From positions 310,001-374,000 of the forward strand of contig NZ_BMGA01000001.1 in assembly GCF_014639535.1 (NCBI RefSeq): a DNA stretch of 64,000 bases, written 5' to 3'. Source of the stretch: Flavobacterium palustre. GTDB lineage: Bacteria > Bacteroidota > Bacteroidia > Flavobacteriales > Flavobacteriaceae. A program made the position numbers and the translations under genes. Positions 9,097 to 17,085 of this stretch are shown here, piece by piece. Positions within the stretch are counted from its first letter, which is position 1. Each line of letters begins with the position of its first letter. Under the pieces are notes generated by a model. The model saw only the letters and a list, made by a program, of their open reading frames with translations. It was not told where the DNA came from and did no database searches.

Positions 9097-9576
9097 TTAT
9101 TGCACAATAACCGGAATCTTGTAAAAAACTCCGTGTTGAAAATTCAAAGTAGGACCAGCCAGAGGATTATCAAAAGTATTGACAATATTAAATTTGAATG
9201 TGCCCGAAACAGTCTTTCCTGCCACATCGTATTCCGTAATAACAATTTGACCATCACCAACATTGAAACCGGAAGAAAAATCCAACGTTTCTTTAGTTAA
9301 AGGATCTGTAAAAACATAAGAAGCAGTAGTAGTTGGTGTAGTACCAATATAATAGGTACCTACCAAAGCCGAATTTGTTTTTAAAGTTACAACTTCAGTT
9401 GCAGTATATGCCTCTATAACCAATGAACCACCTGAGTTCACCGTAGCAATAGCCTGAACAGCTCTCCAAGATTCATTATCCTTAGTTCCCTGAAAAGAAG
9501 GATTATTAAATCTGACGTCTTCCTCACACGAAAACAAAGAAAACAACACCATCAAAAACAGCAAATGTTTTTTCAT
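9097..9576 (-). CDS. Small lipoprotein (DUF6252-like)
   Basis: The start at 9576 gives a clean lipoprotein signal (MKKHLLFLMVLFSLFSC, lipobox Cys at residue 17); a start 21 bases upstream would put seven extra residues before it. The mature part (about 142 residues) is beta-rich, with SFQGTKDNESWRAVQA near the N-terminus and FKFNIVNTFDNP near the end, resembling the Bacteroidota family DUF6252. It is probably anchored to the outer membrane, facing the periplasm. Function is unknown. It is transcribed toward the RRM gene but separated from it by the RRM promoter. Confidence 0.75.
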   Translation of the reverse strand: MKKHLLFLMVLFSLFSCEEDVRFNNPSFQGTKDNESWRAVQAIATVNSGGSLVIEAYTATEVVTLKTNSALVGTYYIGTTPTTTASYVFTDPLTKETLDFSSGFNVGDGQIVITEYDVAGKTVSGTFKFNIVNTFDNPLAGPTLNFQHGVFYKIPVIVQ

Positions 9577-9694
9577 AAATAAAAATTTTACAAACAAAAA
9601 TAAACTTTTAATACTAAAATCATCTATTTAATCGCCAAAAAAAGACTCCAAAAAACCTACTAAACAATTACATATCAAAATAGTAAATTTACAC

Positions 9695-9723
9695 TTGTGG
9701 TATAAAAAAATAATGTATCTTTG
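9695..9723 (+). promoter_or_regulatory. Promoter of rpsP-rimM
   Basis: TTG (9695-9697), an 18-base spacer and TATCTTTG (9716-9723) match the flavobacterial consensus fully. The start codon of rpsP follows 50 bases later, leaving room for a short leader that contains the small dyad GAGGTCGAGTACCTC. Confidence 0.85.
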
Positions 9724-9773
9724 CATCCTTAATTAATCGAGGTCGAGTACCTCAAAATTTAATCATAAAGATT

Positions 9774-10325
9774 ATGTCAGTAAAAATTAGATTACAAAGA
9801 CACGGTAAAAAAGGAAAACCTTTTTACTGGGTAGTAGCTGCAGATGCACGCTCAAAAAGAGATGGTAGATACTTAGAAAAAATCGGTACTTACAATCCTA
9901 ATACTAACCCGGCAACTATCGACTTAAACCTTGATAGCGCAGTTAAATGGTTACACAATGGTGCTCAACCAACTGATACTGCTAAAGCAATTCTTTCTTA
10001 CAAAGGAGCTTTATTGAAACACCACCTTGACGGAGGAGTTCGTAAAGGAGCCTTAACTCAAGAACAAGCTGATGCAAAATTAGCTGCTTGGTTAGAAGCT
10101 AAAGCTGGTAAAGTTGATGCTAAAAAAGATGGTTTATCTAAAGCACAAGCTGATGCTAAAGCTAAAGCTTTGAAAGCTGAACAAGAAGTAAACGCCAAAC
10201 GTATCGCTGCTGCTGCTCAGGCTGAAGCTGATGCAATTGCTGCTGCTCAAGCTGAAGAAGCTACAACTGAAACTGAAGAAGAAGCTCCAGTTGCAGAAGA
10301 AAACAACGAAGAAACTCAAGCATAA
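9774..10325 (+). CDS. rpsP: Small ribosomal subunit protein bS16 with long acidic tail
   Basis: The N-terminal 80 residues are a typical S16 (MSVKIRLQRHGKKGKPFYWVV, RDGRYLEKIGTYNPN). The protein is 183 residues, about twice the length of the E. coli protein. The extension from about residue 85 is Ala/Lys/Glu-rich, probably helical, and ends in an acidic stretch (EEEAPVAEENNEETQA). Such extensions are usual in Bacteroidota S16. It is the first gene of the rpsP-rimM unit, 14 bases ahead of rimM, behind a strong promoter. Confidence 0.97.
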   Translation: MSVKIRLQRHGKKGKPFYWVVAADARSKRDGRYLEKIGTYNPNTNPATIDLNLDSAVKWLHNGAQPTDTAKAILSYKGALLKHHLDGGVRKGALTQEQADAKLAAWLEAKAGKVDAKKDGLSKAQADAKAKALKAEQEVNAKRIAAAAQAEADAIAAAQAEEATTETEEEAPVAEENNEETQA

Positions 10326-10339
10326 TTTTAACAGCGAAG

Positions 10340-10864
10340 ATGCGTAAAGAAGATTGTTTCTATTTAGGCAAAATCGCCAAAAAATTTAGTTTTAAAGGAG
10401 AAGTTCTTATCTATTTAGATACGGATGAACCTGAGTTATACGAAAATCTGGAATCAGTGTTTGTTGAACAAAACAAACACTTGATTCCTTTTTTTATTGA
10501 AAACAGCTCATTACACAAAAACGATTTCCTAAGAGTCCTTTTTGAAGACATCAATACCGAAGCTGATGCTGACAACCTTATTGGCAGCGACATTTATCTT
10601 CCTTTAAAAATGCTACCTAAACTTAGCGGAAACAAATTCTATTTCCACGAAGTCATTGGTTTTGAAATCGAAGACAAAAGACTAGGATACGTTGGAGAAA
10701 TACAATCCGTTAACGACACCACTGCACAGGCTCTTTTTGAAGTAACAAAAGACGGAGCCGAAATCCTAATCCCAATAATTGACCATTTTTTAGTCAAAGT
10801 TGACAGGGAAAACAAAAAAATCATCATGGATTTACCTGAGGGATTAGTGGAGATGTATCTTTAA
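10340..10864 (+). CDS. rimM: Ribosome maturation factor RimM
   Basis: The protein has 174 residues, with the N-terminal RimM barrel (CFYLGKIAKKFSFKGEVLIYLDTDEPE) and the C-terminal PRC-barrel (YFHEVIGFEIEDKRLGYVGEI, ending LPEGLVEMYL). RimM binds S19 in the head of the 30S subunit and assists late 16S rRNA maturation. It lies directly after rpsP, the arrangement seen in most bacteria, which confirms both calls. Confidence 0.96.
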   Translation: MRKEDCFYLGKIAKKFSFKGEVLIYLDTDEPELYENLESVFVEQNKHLIPFFIENSSLHKNDFLRVLFEDINTEADADNLIGSDIYLPLKMLPKLSGNKFYFHEVIGFEIEDKRLGYVGEIQSVNDTTAQALFEVTKDGAEILIPIIDHFLVKVDRENKKIIMDLPEGLVEMYL

Positions 10865-10919
10865 TCCAGTGGTTAGTATTCAGTTATTAGTGTTCAGTCG
10901 CTAAAAAACCTAAAATCAA

Positions 10920-10937
10920 TTCCGATAGCTATCGGAA
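10920..10937. repeat. 18-bp perfect palindrome upstream of trmN6
   Basis: TTCCGATAGCTATCGGAA is self-complementary over its whole length. A near-identical palindrome occurs at 43983-44000, so it belongs to a dispersed family. It sits only 25 bases before the unusual TTG start of the next gene. Confidence 0.7.
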
Positions 10938-10962
10938 CGTTAATCTACAATCTGAAATCAAG

Positions 10963-11670
10963 TTGTTCCAGTTCAAACAATTCTCAATTCATCAAGACCG
11001 ATGCGCTATGAAAGTAGGCACTGACGGTGTTTTGCTAGGATCCTGGACTCCCATAAACCACAACCCGTTTAGTATTTTGGACATTGGCGCGGGAACCGGA
11101 ATTATTGCTTTGATGTTAGCACAAAGAAGTCATGCCGAACAAATTGACGCTCTTGAAATTGATGAAGACGCTTACGAACAAGCCGTAGAAAATTTCGAAA
11201 ACTCACCCTGGGGAGATCGACTATTTTGTTTTCACGCCGGTTTAGACGAATTTGTTGAAGAACCTGAAGATGAGTATGATTTAATTGTTTCCAATCCGCC
11301 TTTTTATGCTGAAGATTACAAATCAAACAGTGAACAACGCGACTTAGCTCGTTTTCAGGATGCGATGCCTTTCGAAGAATTAATCGAAGCAGCTGCCTTA
11401 CTACTATCTGAAAACGGAATTTTCTCTGTTATCATTCCCCATAAAGAAGAAGAAAATTTTCTGGCTCTTGCCAATGAATTTGAATTGTATCCCATCAAAA
11501 TTACCCGTGTAAAAGGAACTCCAACTTCCGAAATCAAACGCAGTCTTCTGGCTTTTACTCGCAATGAAGTTTCAACTATTGAAATTGACGAATTAGTTAT
11601 AGAAACCGCCAGACATCAATATACCGCCGAATACATTGAATTGACAAAGGATTTTTATTTGAAGATGTAA
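10963..11670 (+). CDS. trmN6: tRNA1(Val) (adenine(37)-N6)-methyltransferase, TTG start
   Basis: The 235-residue Rossmann-fold methyltransferase has the SAM motif ILDIGAGTGIIALML (about 27-41) and the catalytic N6-adenine signature SNPPFY (about 111-116). The beginning MFQFKQFSIHQDRCAMKVGTDGVLLG is characteristic of TrmN6/YfiC, which methylates A37 of tRNA-Val. The only plausible start is TTG at 10963: the frame is open further upstream but has no ATG, and that upstream DNA is repeat-like (palindrome at 10920). An ATG-to-TTG change at the original start is likely. Confidence 0.88.
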   Translation: MFQFKQFSIHQDRCAMKVGTDGVLLGSWTPINHNPFSILDIGAGTGIIALMLAQRSHAEQIDALEIDEDAYEQAVENFENSPWGDRLFCFHAGLDEFVEEPEDEYDLIVSNPPFYAEDYKSNSEQRDLARFQDAMPFEELIEAAALLLSENGIFSVIIPHKEEENFLALANEFELYPIKITRVKGTPTSEIKRSLLAFTRNEVSTIEIDELVIETARHQYTAEYIELTKDFYLKM

Positions 11671-11794
11671 TTTAACAACAATTCAATCCATCAAAATTTA
11701 ACTTCATTTTTGATAAATTGTTAAATTGCTTTGTGTAAATTTATGATGTAACTTAACACCATTAGGCATAAATTCAACCCACAAAGCAGCCATC

Positions 11795-12973
11795 ATGAAA
11801 CCAGACTTATTTCAAGCGCCGGATTATTATAACCTTGACGAATTATTAACGGACGAACATAAATTGATTCGTGATGCCGCACGCGAATGGGTTAAACGAG
11901 AAGTTTCTCCCATTATTGAAGAGTATGCCCAAAAAGCTGAGTTTCCTCAACACATCATTAAAGGACTGGCAGAAATAGGCGGTTTTGGTCCGTACATACC
12001 TGCTGAATATGGCGGTGCCGGCTTAGACCAAATCTCTTATGGCTTAATCATGCAGGAAATAGAACGTGGCGATTCCGGTATTCGATCTACTTCTTCCGTA
12101 CAATCTTCACTGGTCATGTATCCTATTTGGAAATACGGCAGTGAAGAACAAAAACTAAAATACCTTCCCAAATTAGCCACTGGTGAATTAATGGGCTGTT
12201 TTGGATTGACTGAACCCAATCACGGTTCTGATCCGGGAAGCATGACTACAAATTTCAAAGACATTGGCGATTACTATTTATTAAACGGTGCCAAAATGTG
12301 GATTTCTAACGCTCCATTTGCTGACATTGCTATTGTATGGGCAAAAAATGAAGAAGGCAGAATCCACGGACTGATTGTTGAACGCGGAATGGAAGGTTTT
12401 TCTACTCCGGAAACCCACAACAAATGGTCACTTCGCGCATCGGCAACAGGAGAATTAATTTTTGATAATGTAAAAATTCCAAAAGAAAATCTGCTACCTA
12501 ATAAATCCGGTTTAAGTGCTCCGCTTGGTTGTTTAGATTCGGCGCGTTACGGCATTGCCTGGGGAGCTATTGGCGCAGCTATGGATTGTTATGATACCGC
12601 TTTGCGCTATGCGAAAGAACGAATCCAATTTGACAAACCCATCGCAGGAATGCAATTGCAACAAAAAAAATTAGCAGAAATGATTACTGAAATTACCAAA
12701 GCACAATTATTAACCTGGCGCTTGGGCGTTTTAAGAAATGAGAACAAAGCAACATCAGCTCAAATTTCGATGGCGAAAAGAAATAATGTAAATATGGCTA
12801 TTAACATTGCCCGTGAGGCACGTCAGATTTTAGGAGCTATGGGAATTACCGGAGACTATTCCGTTATGAGACACATGATGAACCTGGAATCGGTGATTAC
12901 TTATGAAGGAACACACGATATTCACCTATTAATTACCGGAATGGATATTACCGGAATTTCAGCTTTTAAATAA
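11795..12973 (+). CDS. gcdH: Acyl-CoA dehydrogenase, glutaryl-CoA dehydrogenase type
   Basis: The protein is 392 residues with the three acyl-CoA dehydrogenase domains. GCFGLTEPNHGSDPGSM (about 133-149) is the FAD/substrate signature. The segment VITYEGTHDIH near residue 372 carries the catalytic Glu in the position used by glutaryl-CoA dehydrogenases, and LRASATGELIFDNVKIP is also typical. The enzyme would oxidise and decarboxylate glutaryl-CoA to crotonyl-CoA in lysine/tryptophan breakdown, passing electrons to ETF. The gene stands alone. Substrate preference is inferred from the motif; a related short-chain acyl-CoA is possible. Confidence 0.88.
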   Translation: MKPDLFQAPDYYNLDELLTDEHKLIRDAAREWVKREVSPIIEEYAQKAEFPQHIIKGLAEIGGFGPYIPAEYGGAGLDQISYGLIMQEIERGDSGIRSTSSVQSSLVMYPIWKYGSEEQKLKYLPKLATGELMGCFGLTEPNHGSDPGSMTTNFKDIGDYYLLNGAKMWISNAPFADIAIVWAKNEEGRIHGLIVERGMEGFSTPETHNKWSLRASATGELIFDNVKIPKENLLPNKSGLSAPLGCLDSARYGIAWGAIGAAMDCYDTALRYAKERIQFDKPIAGMQLQQKKLAEMITEITKAQLLTWRLGVLRNENKATSAQISMAKRNNVNMAINIAREARQILGAMGITGDYSVMRHMMNLESVITYEGTHDIHLLITGMDITGISAFK

Positions 12974-13131
12974 CATTATCTCAAAAACCTTTGTTCCAAT
13001 AAATTCGTAAATAGTATAAAAGGAATTTAGCAATCGTATAAAATAAACACTTATTAAAGTATTGATAAAATTGATGGTTAAATCTTTTGAAAAATAACAG
13101 CTTTTTTATCTTTACATCAAATTATTTCACA

Positions 13132-13914
13132 ATGAACATTCAGCATATCCATAAAAGCATCGAAACTCAAAAAAACACATTATTACAGCATTCGCTTTAC
13201 AATAAGGTAAAAACAATAGAAGATTTGCGCACCTTCTTAGAATGCCACGTTTATGCTGTTTGGGATTTCATGTCATTATTAAAAGCCTTACAAGCCCGAT
13301 TAACCTGTACCACTACGCCTTGGTTTGCCACTACAAACCCGGAAACAAGATATTTAATTAACGAAATTGTTTTAGCCGAAGAAACGGATTTAACTCTTGA
13401 CGGCAGACATCTGAGCCACTACGAAATGTACATTGAGGCCATGGAAGCCTGTGGTGCTGACACTTCCAAAATAGAACATTTCTTAGCAGAGATTCAATCT
13501 TTGCAAAACATATTTGTTGCTATTAAAAAAAGTGATTTACACCCAAGCATCAAAGCTTTTCTGGATTTTACCTTCAGAGTAATCGAAGAAGGAAAGCCTC
13601 ATGAAATTGCCGCTGCTTTTACCTTTGGAAGAGAAGATTTAATACCGGGTATGTTTTTTGCCATTTTAAAAAACTTCCAGGAGCAATTTCCGGAAACCGA
13701 TTTGAGTAAACTGATTTATTATTTCGAAAGACATATCGAATTAGATGCCGACGAACACGGTCCTATGGCAATGACAATGATTGAAGAACTTTGCGAAAAA
13801 GACATCCAAAAATGGGAAGAAGTTAAAGAAGTATCAATTCTGGCACTCGAAAAAAGAATTGAACTTTGGAATGCCATCGAAGAAATAATCATAATGAAAG
13901 TTGAAATGGCTTAA
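13132..13914 (+). CDS. DUF3050 protein, heme-oxygenase-like fold
   Basis: The 260-residue start at MNIQHIHKSIETQKN is preferred over a non-ATG start 45 bases upstream because the added residues are low-complexity and the family begins here. The protein is all-helical: LRTFLECHVYAVWDFMSLLKALQ, LINEIVLAEETDL, YFERHIELDADEHGP. The His and Glu residues in these helices resemble the metal ligands of heme-oxygenase-like diiron proteins, as described for DUF3050. It is soluble with no signal peptide. Function is unknown. The SGNH lipoprotein gene begins 65 bases downstream, with an inverted repeat over the junction. Confidence 0.82.
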   Translation: MNIQHIHKSIETQKNTLLQHSLYNKVKTIEDLRTFLECHVYAVWDFMSLLKALQARLTCTTTPWFATTNPETRYLINEIVLAEETDLTLDGRHLSHYEMYIEAMEACGADTSKIEHFLAEIQSLQNIFVAIKKSDLHPSIKAFLDFTFRVIEEGKPHEIAAAFTFGREDLIPGMFFAILKNFQEQFPETDLSKLIYYFERHIELDADEHGPMAMTMIEELCEKDIQKWEEVKEVSILALEKRIELWNAIEEIIIMKVEMA

Positions 13915-13935
13915 ATTTCAATCCAACATTAGAGA

Positions 13936-14014
13936 AAAAACGTAACTATTATTAAGACGGAAAACTTAATCCCATAATAATGACAACGACTTTAAAAATA
14001 ATAGTTACGTTTTT
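13936..14014. promoter_or_regulatory. Perfect 18-bp inverted repeat spanning the start of the SGNH gene
   Basis: AAAAACGTAACTATTATT (13936-13953) and AATAATAGTTACGTTTTT (13997-14014) are exact reverse complements with a 43-base loop. The loop holds the start codon (13980), and the 3' arm is coding (codons about 6-12). An RNA hairpin here could hide the start region, or act as an inefficient terminator of the DUF3050 gene because the 3' arm ends in five T. Confidence 0.6.
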
Positions 14015-14726
14015 CACCTATGTTATAACCACAAGCTGTAGCAGCGAAAGCCCAATGACAGAATCAGGAACCACTCCCACGCCAACAAATCATGCACTTC
14101 AAATCCCAAGCCGTTCTGAAACCATCAACTATTTAGCTCTTGGCGACAGTTACACCATTGGCGAAAGCGTATGTGAAACTTGCCGATTTCCGGAACAACT
14201 CAAAACTGCTTTAAAAAATTTAAACTTTCAAAATAATTTTTCATTAGATATTATTGCCCGAACAGGCTGGACAACAACTAATTTAATTTCGGCAATTGAA
14301 AGCAATAAACCAACTGAAAAATATGATTTAGTTACACTTTTAATAGGCGTTAACAACCAATATCAAAACATCAGCTTTAGTATTTATGAAAAAGAATTTC
14401 CGGAATTAGTTACCAAAGCGATTAGCCTGGTAAAAGGAGATAAAAACAAACTCATTGTTGTTTCGATACCGGATTACGCTTATACTCCTTTCGGACAAAA
14501 CTATGGCAATCCGAGCACAATTTCAAGCGAAATTGACCGTTATAATGCGTTTGCAAAATCATACTGTGAAGCATATGCCATTAGCTACATCAACATTACT
14601 GATATTACACGTCAGGGATTAAACAATACCGGTTTAGTTGCTAATGACGGACTACATCCTTCAAAAGAAGCTTATTCCTTATTTGTACAGCGACTGCTAC
14701 CAAAAGCAGTTGCACTATTACAATAA
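13980..14726 (+). CDS. SGNH/GDSL-family lipoprotein hydrolase
   Basis: The protein is 248 residues. The N-terminus is a lipoprotein signal with lipobox VITTSC (Cys at 20). The catalytic blocks of SGNH hydrolases are present: ALGDSYTIGE (Ser of block I), the TLLIGVNNQ segment (block III Asn), and NDGLHPSKEAY near the C-terminus (catalytic Asp and His). It is likely an esterase or lysophospholipase-like enzyme on the cell envelope. The next Met lies after the lipobox, which supports the start at 13980 even though it falls inside the inverted repeat. A strong terminator follows. Confidence 0.87.
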   Translation: MTTTLKIIVTFFTYVITTSCSSESPMTESGTTPTPTNHALQIPSRSETINYLALGDSYTIGESVCETCRFPEQLKTALKNLNFQNNFSLDIIARTGWTTTNLISAIESNKPTEKYDLVTLLIGVNNQYQNISFSIYEKEFPELVTKAISLVKGDKNKLIVVSIPDYAYTPFGQNYGNPSTISSEIDRYNAFAKSYCEAYAISYINITDITRQGLNNTGLVANDGLHPSKEAYSLFVQRLLPKAVALLQ

Positions 14727-14730
14727 CTAA

Positions 14731-14770
14731 AAAACGGCTGTTTTTCTATGCGAAAACAGCCGTTTTTTTT
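14731..14770 (+). terminator. Terminator between SGNH gene and ferredoxin gene
   Basis: AACGGCTGTTTTTC pairs with GAAAACAGCCGTT (one bulged base) around TATGC, followed by a run of T and preceded by a run of A. The genes on either side converge, so it probably serves both. Confidence 0.9.
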
Positions 14771-14787
14771 ATATTTTAAAATAAATT

Positions 14788-15105
14788 CTAACTCTCAGGA
14801 GCCAATTCTAATTCCAAACCTTCTAAGTCAACTGTAATTGGAATTTGACAACCTAAACGACTATTTGACTTAACATAGAAAGCCTCAGAAAGCATTGCCT
14901 CTTCATCTTCTCCCATTTCAGGCAAACTTACATCGTTCAAAACATAACATTGACAGGAAGCACACATAGCCATTCCACCGCAGGTTCCTTCAACAGGCAG
15001 TTCATAAGCCTTGCAAAGTTCCATAATATTCATAGCCATATCTGTAGGAGCCTGTAATTCGTGAACTACTCCTTCTCTATCTTTAATTTTTATTAATACA
15101 TCCAT
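14788..15105 (-). CDS. [2Fe-2S] ferredoxin, adrenodoxin type
   Basis: This 105-residue protein has the ISC-type cluster ligands: C-x5-C-x2-C as GTCGGMAMCASCQC (about residues 40-53) and a distal Cys in RLGCQIPIT (about 90). The C-terminal acidic tail (DLEGLELELAPES) is typical. Adrenodoxin-like ferredoxins give electrons to iron-sulfur assembly and other oxidoreductases. It lies downstream of the NifU-like and Mrp genes on the same strand, so an iron-sulfur biogenesis role is likely. Confidence 0.93.
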   Translation of the reverse strand: MDVLIKIKDREGVVHELQAPTDMAMNIMELCKAYELPVEGTCGGMAMCASCQCYVLNDVSLPEMGEDEEAMLSEAFYVKSNSRLGCQIPITVDLEGLELELAPES

Positions 15106-15182
15106 TTTTCACTATTTGGAATTGATTGAATTTAAGAATATAACAGTTTTCAGTAAATAATCCAAACTAAGACAAAACAGCC

Positions 15183-15422
15183 TTACAAGATATTTACAAC
15201 AGTTTCTATTTGCGGAGCAAACTTTTTAATAGTAGTCTCAACACCCGCTTTAAGCGTCATTTGATTCACACTACAATTAGTACAAGCACCTTCAAGACGC
15301 ACTTTTACATGCTTATCCTCTTCAATAGAGATAAGGGTAATATTACCTCCATCAGACTCTAAAAAAGGTCTGATTTCATCAAGTGCTTTTTGAACTTCGA
15401 TTGTTAATTCTTCTGTTGTCAT
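15183..15422 (-). CDS. NifU C-terminal-like iron-sulfur scaffold protein
   Basis: The 79-residue protein is a stand-alone NifU/Nfu domain with the CxxC motif in GACTNCSVNQMTLK (about 46-59), which holds a transferable [4Fe-4S] cluster between two subunits. It lies 14 bases downstream of the Mrp gene and 77 bases upstream of the ferredoxin gene, all on one strand, forming a small iron-sulfur maturation group. Confidence 0.94.
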   Translation of the reverse strand: MTTEELTIEVQKALDEIRPFLESDGGNITLISIEEDKHVKVRLEGACTNCSVNQMTLKAGVETTIKKFAPQIETVVNIL

Positions 15423-15436
15423 TTTCTTTTATTAAA

Positions 15437-16564
15437 TTATTTTTTTACTGCTGAACATCCAGCCATAGTAGTAATTTTTATTGCTTCAGTAGCAGGTAAG
15501 TTTTCGTTTCTGCTTACCGTTTCTTCCACTACTTTACGTGTAATATTTTCAAAAACAGTTTCAATTACTGATCCTGTTTGCAATGCTGCCGGACGACCAT
15601 AATCTCCTGCTTCACGGATAGATTGTACAATTGGCACTTCACCTAAAAACGGTACTGCTAAATCTTCAGCAAGATTTTTTGCACCTTCCTGTCCAAAAAT
15701 ATAATATTTATTATTAGGCAATTCTTCAGGAGTGAAGTAAGCCATGTTTTCGATTATTCCAAGTACCGGTACATTGATTGCCTCTGATAAGAACATCGAA
15801 ACTCCTTTTTTGGCATCAGCCAAAGCCACCGCCTGAGGTGTACTTACCACTACTGCTCCGGTAACCGGAAGTGATTGCATGATTGACAAATGAATATCTC
15901 CTGTTCCCGGTGGCAAATCGATTAGCATAAAATCTAATTCTCCCCAATCGGCATCAAAAATCATTTGATTTAACGCTTTAGAAGCCATAGGTCCTCTCCA
16001 GATTACAGCCTGACTTGGCGAAGTAAAAAAGCCGATTGAAAGCATTTTGATTTCATAACTCTCAATAGGTTTCATTTTTGATTTTCCGTCAACAAGAACC
16101 GAAACCGGTTTCTCAGCTTCAACATCAAACATGATTGGCATAGATGGCCCGTAAATATCGGCATCAAGAACACCTACACTGAATCCCATCTTAGCCAAAC
16201 TAACAGCCAAATTTGCCGTAACAGTAGATTTACCCACTCCTCCTTTTCCGGAAGCTACAGCAATAATATTTTTAATTCCAGGAATAGACTTTCCTTTAAT
16301 TTCAGGTTTCTCAGGAACTTCAACTTTTATATTAACCTTAACCTTAGCGTCGGCATAAACTAAATCGTGAATTGTTTTTTTGATATCGTCCTCAGCACGT
16401 TTTTTTATGTGCATTGCCGGTGTATTCAAAACTAACTCAACCACTACCTCATCGCCAAAAGTGAGTACATTGGTAACAGCACCACTTTCTACCATATTTT
16501 TTCCTTCTCCTGCAATAGTAATTGTCTCTAAAGCTTTCAGAATTTCTTTTCTATCTAATTTCAT
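15437..16564 (-). CDS. apbC: Mrp/NBP35-family iron-sulfur carrier ATPase (ApbC-like)
   Basis: The protein is 375 residues. The N-terminal 85 residues are a MIP18/DUF59 domain; then comes the deviant Walker A SGKGGVGKS (about 110-118), DADIYGPSMP, and LIDLPPGTGDIH. ENMAYF and the C-terminal MAGCSAVKK complete the Mrp pattern. The usual C-terminal CPxC pair is not visible; only the single Cys near the end and few others remain. Mrp proteins carry [4Fe-4S] clusters to apoenzymes with ATP hydrolysis. It heads the Mrp-NifU-ferredoxin group. Confidence 0.94.
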   Translation of the reverse strand: MKLDRKEILKALETITIAGEGKNMVESGAVTNVLTFGDEVVVELVLNTPAMHIKKRAEDDIKKTIHDLVYADAKVKVNIKVEVPEKPEIKGKSIPGIKNIIAVASGKGGVGKSTVTANLAVSLAKMGFSVGVLDADIYGPSMPIMFDVEAEKPVSVLVDGKSKMKPIESYEIKMLSIGFFTSPSQAVIWRGPMASKALNQMIFDADWGELDFMLIDLPPGTGDIHLSIMQSLPVTGAVVVSTPQAVALADAKKGVSMFLSEAINVPVLGIIENMAYFTPEELPNNKYYIFGQEGAKNLAEDLAVPFLGEVPIVQSIREAGDYGRPAALQTGSVIETVFENITRKVVEETVSRNENLPATEAIKITTMAGCSAVKK

Positions 16565-16746
16565 TACTAAGTTTACTGTTTTTCAATTGCTAATCCCAGT
16601 CAAAATAAGTATTTATTTAAACTGATTTGAGATTGCAAAGATAAGAGATTAAGTTCTTAATTTAAAGGATTTAAATTGTATTTATTAATAGCCAAATTAG
16701 TTCTAACTATTAAGTGCTTTGCTGTGATTTTTATAATCGAAATAAC

Positions 16747-17079
16747 CTAATCTTTATTTTGCGGATCCCAAAAGTATTTTTCAAAATCGACTATTTGATT
16801 ATCGACTACTTTCACACCTTCACTTTCTAATAATTGCTGCATTAAATTAGTTCCGTCAAAATGGAATTTCCCCGTTAGCAAACCTTTTCTGTTAACCACC
16901 CGATGTGCCGGAACATCCTCCATGGCATGAGAAGCATTCATGGCCCAACCCACCATTCTTGCTGATCGGGCAGCTCCAAGAGCCTTTGCAATAGCTCCAT
17001 AAGAAGTCACTCTCCCGTATGGAATTTGTCTGGCAACTTCATAAACTCTCTCAAAAAAATTAGTCTGATTGGAATCCAT
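16747..17079 (-). CDS. Alkyltransferase-like (ATL) DNA-binding protein, no catalytic Cys
   Basis: The protein is 110 residues, similar to the C-terminal DNA-binding domain of O6-alkylguanine-DNA alkyltransferase: PYGRVTSYGAIAKALG, then RMVGWAMN, and the active-site segment reads PAHRVV (residues 57-62). In true methyltransferases this is PCHRVV, so the acceptor Cys is replaced by Ala58. ATL proteins flip and mark alkylated guanine for nucleotide excision repair without repairing it. The stop of the AraC-type gene upstream is six bases away, so the two may be co-transcribed. Confidence 0.9.
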   Translation of the reverse strand: MDSNQTNFFERVYEVARQIPYGRVTSYGAIAKALGAARSARMVGWAMNASHAMEDVPAHRVVNRKGLLTGKFHFDGTNLMQQLLESEGVKVVDNQIVDFEKYFWDPQNKD

Positions 17080-17085
17080 TGCAAT

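Noticed and set aside
15437..16564. MinD or ParA identity for the Mrp gene
   Set aside because: The DUF59 domain at the N-terminus and the NifU/ferredoxin neighbours show an iron-sulfur carrier and not a partition or division ATPase.
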